Below are positions 58,361 to 64,000 of a DNA stretch of 64,000 nucleotides, piece by piece. The stretch comes from Lathyrus oleraceus (lineage: Eukaryota > Streptophyta > Magnoliopsida > Fabales > Fabaceae). The stretch's first letter is position 1, and each line of letters begins with the position of its first letter. The notes under the pieces are model-generated. The model ran no database searches and was not told where the DNA came from. It saw only the letters and a program-made list of their open reading frames with translations. Location of the stretch: contig NC_066583.1 in the NCBI RefSeq assembly GCF_024323335.1, positions 362,391,877-362,455,876 of the forward strand. The letters are read 5' to 3'. The position numbers and the translations under genes were made by a program.

Positions 58361-59529
58361 GCTAGAAGCAGAACAATTATTTCCTTTAAGGAGGGTGTGA
58401 TCAAAGGAAGCGTACCAATCAAGATTAAGGTGTTTGACATCTTGAATTAGAGTAGCATACTTCTTTTTCATTTCACATTAGTCAAACTTCAACTTAACTT
58501 TCACTCTCACATTAGAGTAGCATACTCCGTGCTAGAAGCAGAACAATTATTTCCTTTAAGGAGGGTGTGATCAAAGGAAGCGTACCAATCAAGATTAAGG
58601 TGTTTGACATCTTGAATTAGAGTAGCATACTTCTTTTTCATTTCACATTAGTCAAACTTCAACTTAACTTTCACTCTCACATTAGAGTAGCATACTCTGT
58701 GCTAGAAGCAGAACAATTATTTCCTTTAAGGAGGGTGTGATCAAAGGAAGCGTACCAATCAAGATTAAGGTGTTTGACATCTTGAATTAGAGTAGCATAC
58801 TTCTTTTTCATTTCACATTAGTCAAACTTCAACTTAACTTTCACTCTCACATTAGAGTAGCATACTCCGTGCTAGAAGCAGAACAATTATTTCCTTTAAG
58901 GAGGGTGTGATCAAAGGAAGCGTACCAATCAAGATTAAGGTGTTTGACATCTTGAATTAGAGTAGCATACTTCTTTTTCATTTCACATTAGTCAAACTTC
59001 AACTTAACTTTCACTCTCACATTAGAGTAGCATACTCCGTGCTAGAAGCAGAACAATTATTTCCTTTAAGGAGGGTGTGATCAAAGGAAGCGTACCAATC
59101 AAGATTAAGGTGTTTGACATCTTGAATTAGAGTAGCATACTTCTTTTTCATTTCACATTAGTCAAACTTCAACTTAACTTTCACTCTCACATTAGAGTAG
59201 CATACTCTGTGCTAGAAGCAGAACAATTATTTCCTTTAAGGAGGGTGTGATCAAAGGAAGCGTACCAATCAAGATTAAGGTGTTTGACATCTTGAATTAG
59301 AGTAGCATACTTCTTTTTCATTTCACATTAGTCAAACTTCAACTTAACTTTCACTCTCACATTAGAGTAGCATACTCTGTGCTAGAAGCAGAACAATTAT
59401 TTCCTTTAAGGAGGGTGTGATCAAAGGAAGCGTACCAATCAAGATTAAGGTGTTTGACATCTTGAATTAGAGTAGCATACTTCTTTTTCATTTCACATTA
59501 GTCAAACTTCAACTTAACTTTCACTCTCA
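58361..59529. repeat. 170-bp tandem array, seven units
   Basis: GCTAGAAGCAGAACAATT starts at 58361, 58531, 58701, 58871, 59041, 59211 and 59381, so the period is exactly 170 bp. The units look identical apart from CCGT or CTGT just before each start (units 2-7: CC, CT, CC, CC, CT, CT). The last unit ends near 59529 without the junction segment. 170 is not divisible by three, so this is not a protein repeat. It begins about 490 bp after the NOP2 stop codon. Confidence 0.97.
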
Positions 59530-60013
59530 AATTTCTTCTATTAAGTCAAATTTCATTCAAGAAGGTTCAAGGGAACATCAATCTTTATATGTAACATCAT
59601 CCATCTTCATCAAAAACATCAATTTCTTGTAAATTTTCCGAGTTTTGAGTTTTGGTGTAAATGAGTAGAAATCAATGATTAGGGTTAGAAATGAGTAGAA
59701 ATCACATTTAAAATAGTTTAGTCATGATTTCTTTAAGTTATGTTGATGGAACATCTGTTCAATCCATAGATGAAAAATATGAAGCAACATATGCAAGAAA
59801 GTTACCAATGAAGGAAAAACACGATACAACATGCAATGGAAAACATAATTTTCCCTTAAGTCGATCTATACAGATGAGTATGATCTGTGATCGAAACAGT
59901 TACCTCATGCGACGATTAAAATCTTTGATGCAGAATTGGATGAGCGGTCACAAACGATGAATGGAGAACAACACCTTTATTGAGTCCACGTGAAAAAAGT
60001 GCCTACAACCCCA

Positions 60014-60098
60014 GTGCTTACTATTACGAATAAATAATTTGTGTTATATATATATATATATATATCACACAAATTATTTATTCGTAACAGTTAAGCAC
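60014..60098. repeat. 85-bp palindrome around a (TA)n core
   Basis: TTACGAATAAATAATTTGTG (60024-60043) has its perfect complement at 60068-60087, and the pairing extends outward, with one mismatch and one bulge, to GTGCTTA/TTAAGCAC at 60014 and 60098. The loop is TTA plus a TA run. The whole segment could form a cruciform or an RNA hairpin. Confidence 0.9.
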
Positions 60099-60225
<127 letters not shown>

Positions 60226-60929
60226 ACAACATTGATAGATAACAGTTTTGATGTCTTTATTCCACAACAACATCATGAAATATTGGTTGAAGCGATTGTA
60301 ACAAAGGAGCATGGTGAGTGTATCTGTGCTATTAGACGAGATGTCGGCCTGAGTTTTTTTGGGATCATCTTCAAAGTGTGAAGAAATGTGCCAGAAACAA
60401 ATTGATGAGCTTGTTGATCAGAGGCTGGAGAAGAAGCTGGAAGAGAAGCTAGAAGAAAGGCTGGGATAACAGTTGTAGGGGAGGATGAATGAAAGATTAA
60501 AAAATGAGCGAGTGAATATGCAGGAGAGTATGATCGACATTTGATTGAGGTAAGTATAAGTTTAGTTTTGGAACATACTTTTTCGTTTGTCTGAATAAAA
60601 ATATGTGTTGTGTTATTGCTATTTGTCTTCTTAAAATTATGTATTGTGTTATTATTATTTTTATGATGCAATAATTGAAATCAATGGATAAACTCACTCA
60701 TCCAAATTTAAATTTATTAGCCCTTTATGAGAAAGTTATTTTGGGTGGTGCAATCACAAAATATAGTTGTTCAGTCTCCTAACACAAGATTGAGACCTAC
60801 CTTAACTCGATCAATATCAAAGATTTATAAGCGTGGTAAAACATATGGGAAACTCCTTCGAGATATAATTACAACATGATCCAGATCATTATGAACTTTA
60901 TATACTTCAAAAGAGTTGTGTTATGGATC

Positions 60930-61790
60930 TTGCGTGGGATACTAATTGACTTGACATATCCATACTACGATTATGGTGCACGTAATTACATTTTTTAGAG
61001 TGATGTCAATTTATATTCATTATTATCAAATATTTTTAATGTCAAGACTCACACCAGTTTTTGATTTTTGTGTTAACATTCACGTACATGCATCGGCTAC
61101 GTGGAGAAAGAAATTTAGAAAAGTATAGTTTTTTGGACTCCTTCAATATTCAATATAAAGGACGTCCATCAAATGAGATTCAAACTTACATACAGAATAA
61201 GTTAATTCAACAGAAAATAATTTGTTACCTATGATTGTTTATCAATTATTAAGTATATATAAATTTATGTTTTTTCTTATTTAATATTCAACTTTCCATC
61301 CATTATTAATTATTGTGGATGTTCATGAAATGGTCATTGACAATTAATAATTATTTGTCCTAAGTAGAATATCATAATTATGTTATGTTCGTTAGGCAAT
61401 CATCTTGATTGAAAGATATAAGATATAACTAACGCGTAAGTGATATTATTTATAATACTAGAATGTTCACTTTACTTTTGGAATACTTTTTATTTAAGCT
61501 TAATTTTTTGCAGCTTGTAAAGTTGTGGGGGGATACAATCTTATGTGACGTCGTTTAAGAAATAAAAAGACTAGGTCCATTTTCCCAAACGTAAGTGATA
61601 TTATTTGTGACATTCTTTAATTTTTGCCTATATATTACTTGTGTTTTTGTGTGTGTATTAATCACTTTATAAAAATTATTTGTAGACGATGTTACAATCA
61701 AAAGGATATGAGTGTATATTATATTATGAAATATATATTGGACATTGTCTCTAGAAGCATTAGTGATTAATTGATTAAGGTCAATGGTGG
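60930..61790 (+). pseudogene. CACTA-associated Ulp1-like cysteine protease remnant
   Basis: Three plus-strand fragments appear in the order of the Ulp1/C48-like ORF of plant CACTA elements: DISILRLWCT at about 60952-60981; YMHRLRGERNLEKYSFLDSF, then NIQYKGRPSNEIQTYIQNKL at 61084-61218; and MSVYYIMKYILDIVSRSISD at about 61708-61770. The middle piece corresponds to LQLWxxYxxR/YGFLxPxxI and the last to the CGYYVMKYM segment, where the catalytic cysteine region is degraded (SVYYIM). Introns or deletions separate the pieces. A nonsense codon follows. Confidence 0.55.
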
Positions 61791-61902
61791 ATCTTGCATA
61801 AATTATTAAGGGAACGATAAATATTAACTAAAATATTATACTATTAAAACTTACAAAATTCAAATATAATTTTTTCAAATATGTTAAATGCAATTAAATT
61901 TC

Positions 61903-62156
61903 TGTTATTACCTGATAGTTTTCCAAAAATAACAGAATTTAATTGTTGGGTCACTTTAGTTGTATTTTGAGTTGTATTTTTTGTTATTCTCTCAATGTAT
62001 AAATACTCTTGTAATATTCCCAATTCCAATTAATGCCAAATTTACTATTCATCCAATATCATTCTGTTCTCTCTAATTCCCTCTCAACTTCATCTTCCCC
62101 AATTTCTTATCTTCCACCATTGTCAAACCTTCAATTTGAGTCTTTATGCTCTAACA
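61903..62156 (+). repeat. Probable 5' LTR of a Ty1/copia element
   Basis: 254 bp from TGTTATTACC to CTCTAACA, with short inverted ends (TGTTA/TAACA). A TATA-like box TGTATAAATA lies at about 61996 and CT-rich bases follow it. A degraded primer site (TTTGACATCAAGAGC, compare TGGTATCAGAGC for tRNA-Met) starts at 62157. The far LTR and the target duplication are outside the window or not seen. Confidence 0.65.
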
Positions 62157-62201
62157 TTTGACATCAAGAGCTTTGGTTGTTGATCCTAATCCGTTGCAAC
62201 A

Positions 62202-63120
62202 ATGGCAACCGTTTCCAATGATCGAATTCCCACCAATCTCCCGATTCTTGATTCGAAGAACTATGATAAATGGGCGAACAAATGAAGGTATTGTTTGGTT
62301 ATCAAGAGGTGCTTGAGATCGTCGTCAATGGAGTTACACAATTAGGGGCAGAGACTACCGACATTCAAAGAGCTACACACAAAGAAGAGAAGAAGAAGGA
62401 TTACAAAGCCCTATTCTTGATTCATTCGTGTGTTCATAACGACAATTTCGAGAAGGTCGGCGATTGTGAATCGGCTAAGCAAGCATGGGAAATCTTGGAG
62501 AAAGCATATGCCGATGCCGTCAAAGCGAAGGTTGTAAGGTTACAAAGTTACAAACGACAGTTCGAGTTAACACAATTGGAAGACAAAGAAACGATCAACG
62601 AATACATTACGCGCATTACCCGGTTAGTTAATCAAATCAAATCATGTGGGGAAACGACTCTTGAGCAGAATGTTGTATCGAAAGTATTGCGTTCGTTAAC
62701 GTCGCGTTTCGACAACATAGTTGTGGCTATTGAAGAATCAAAGGATCTAACAAATTTGAGCAAGGATGAATTGCAAAGTTAGTTAGAGGCACATGAAAAA
62801 AGGATGGATGAGAGAGGCGCCGACAAAGCCAAAGCGGAGATTGCTTTGCAAGCGCATTTAAATGAAAAGAATCAGAGGTCGAAAGGAAAATTTGCGGCGA
62901 GAGGTAAATCAAATTTTCAGAATTTTGGTTCAAACGATTCACAAAATTCAAAGCATTTGACGAGTGAAAAGGGTGAAAGTAGCTCCAAGGATAGTGGTCA
63001 TAACAATGGTTTTAAGAAGCGTGATATGAGTAAGGTGCAATGCTACAAGTGTAGAAAGTTTGGACACTTTACAAATTCGTGTCGTGGTAAATCGAATGAG
63101 AATCACAATAATGAAGCCAA
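62202..63120 (+). pseudogene. Ty1/copia Gag, frameshifted and with a nonsense codon
   Basis: Starts MATVSNDRIPTNLPILDSKN, then YDKW. A one-base deletion near 62272 shifts the frame, which resumes as EQMKVLFGYQEVLEIVVNGV. The UBN2-type Gag core follows (CESAKQAWEILEKAYADAVK, RQFELTQLEDKETINEYITR, LRSLTSRFDNIVVAIEESKD). TAG at 62780-62782 interrupts the frame, which then continues (LEAHEKRMDERG). A canonical CCHC zinc knuckle CYKCRKFGHFTNSC lies at 63040-63081. Gag would package element RNA; this copy is broken. Confidence 0.85.
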
Positions 63121-64000
63121 GGTTGCTAGGGAAGAGGTAGATGATGATGACACACTTCTAGTAATGATCAAAGAGGAGAGTTATGGTATTACGGATGTTC
63201 TGGGCAGCAGCTACAGTAGTGATAGTTTGCGGGACATCAGCTGTACCGTTCTGAAAAATAGCGAGAAAACGCATTCGGATCGAAGTGCATTGGTTACCGT
63301 TCGTGATGAAGTGCAAGGGAGAGATGAGTGGTACTTGGATTCTGGTTGTTCAACACATATGACGGGTCGAAAAGATTGGTTTGTGCAAATCAATCAAGTG
63401 GCAAAAATTAAAGTCAAATTTGCCGACGACACCACTTTAAGCGCCGAAGGGGTAAGAGATATTTTGATCGGAAAAAGGAATCCTGGACATTCAAGGATCA
63501 AAGATGTCTTGTATATACCGGAAATTAAGTGTAAACTTTTAAGCATTGGCCAATTACTTGAAAGAGGATACAAAATTCGTTTGGAGGACAAGATTTTACG
63601 CGTTTTGGATTTAAATGGTGTGTTGATTCTAAAAGCGCCGATGGCTGCCAATAGAACCTTTAAGGCTGAGTTAAAGGTTATGGAGCATCATTGTCTAGCT
63701 ACCGCGACAAGTAGAGATGAGTGATTATGGTATTACCGTCTTGGTCACCTTAATTTTAGGGATCTAAGAATGTTGCAACAAAGTGAAATGGTAACGGGGC
63801 TGCCACCCATTAGTATTCCAACTGAATTGTGTTAGGAATGTGTGAAGGCTAAACAACACAAGAATGTGTTTAGCAAAGATGCGGGTCGAAGAACCAAAGG
63901 CTTACTTGAGGTGGTATGTTCCGACGTTTGCGGACCAATGCAAGTAGAGACTTATGGTGACAATCGATATTTTGTCACGTTCATTGACGATTTTAGTAGG
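63121..64000 (+). pseudogene. Ty1/copia protease and start of integrase, broken
   Basis: In frame with Gag: WYLDSGCSTHMTGRKDWF (63330-63383) is the copia protease active site (DSG), followed by GVRDILIGKRNPG and LYIPEIKCKLLSIGQLLERG. A stop at 63722-63724 separates it from WYYRLGHLNFRDLRMLQQSE, the integrase zinc-binding (HHCC) region. Another stop lies near 63833, just before ECVKAKQHK. VVCSDVCGPMQVETYGDN and FVTFIDDFSR begin the integrase catalytic core at the right edge. RT and the 3' LTR are outside the window. Confidence 0.85.

Noticed and set aside
58262..58450. 62-residue frame at the start of the 170-bp array
   Set aside because: The unit length is not a multiple of three and later copies do not keep the frame. 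No motif is visible.

Overview
The window is nuclear DNA of a plant, most likely a large-genome legume of the pea/vetch group. The evidence is an Ogre-type Ty3/gypsy element with 7.6-kb LTRs and a tRNA-Arg primer site, several other plant transposon lineages, GT-AG introns and plant-type gene promoters. The species call is inference. Only two host genes are recognisable; almost everything else is mobile DNA in various states of decay.

Positions 1-31407 are a nest. An Athila-lineage Ty3/gypsy element on the minus strand (decayed RT, protease and gag, then a tRNA-Asp-type primer site) has its 5' LTR split at 3007/30071 by a 27.06-kb Ogre-like element (3008-30070, also minus sense). The Ogre copy has a perfect 5-bp target duplication (GTGTA) and nearly identical LTRs, so it is young. 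It keeps ORF1 and Gag-protease but has lost nearly all of RT, RNase H and integrase, so it looks non-autonomous. The Athila LTR ends at 31407 against the RNase H/integrase remnant of a Tekay-like chromovirus (31408-32164).

Positions 32165-36200 hold a Tekay-like LTR remnant containing a 1157-bp hAT element with a perfect 8-bp target duplication, followed by the RNase-H-like end of a decayed LINE. Positions 36700-41140 hold host gene 1, a CCDC22 homologue lacking its N-terminal exons. Two copies of one MITE-like repeat lie on either side of it in opposite orientation, and an RTE LINE fragment with a 19-bp target duplication sits in an intron. Positions 42000-51140 are transposon debris: a hAT remnant, a complete 1551-bp CACTA element carrying a coiled-coil segment twice in inverted orientation, a second Tekay-like LTR and a copia-like LTR remnant.

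Positions 51870-57872 hold host gene 2, an intact 17-exon NOP2-type rRNA cytosine-5 methyltransferase (667 residues) behind a telo-box/site II promoter of the kind used by plant ribosome-biogenesis genes. A homogeneous 7-unit, 170-bp tandem array follows (58361-59529). Then come a decayed CACTA element with transposase-like and Ulp1-protease-like fragments (59700-61800) and the 5' part of a broken Ty1/copia element running off the right edge (61903-64000).

The most notable patterns are: (i) a strongly strand-biased series of CTGGGGA motifs in the Ogre 3' region that is complementary, in the element's RNA, to its own primer-binding site; (ii) four LTR remnants of different families, each with its own cluster of short palindromes; (iii) a 170-bp array whose unit junctions carry a 16-bp templated filler; (iv) a CACTA element with an inverted coiled-coil segment. 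All comparisons were made by eye; no alignment or database search was run.
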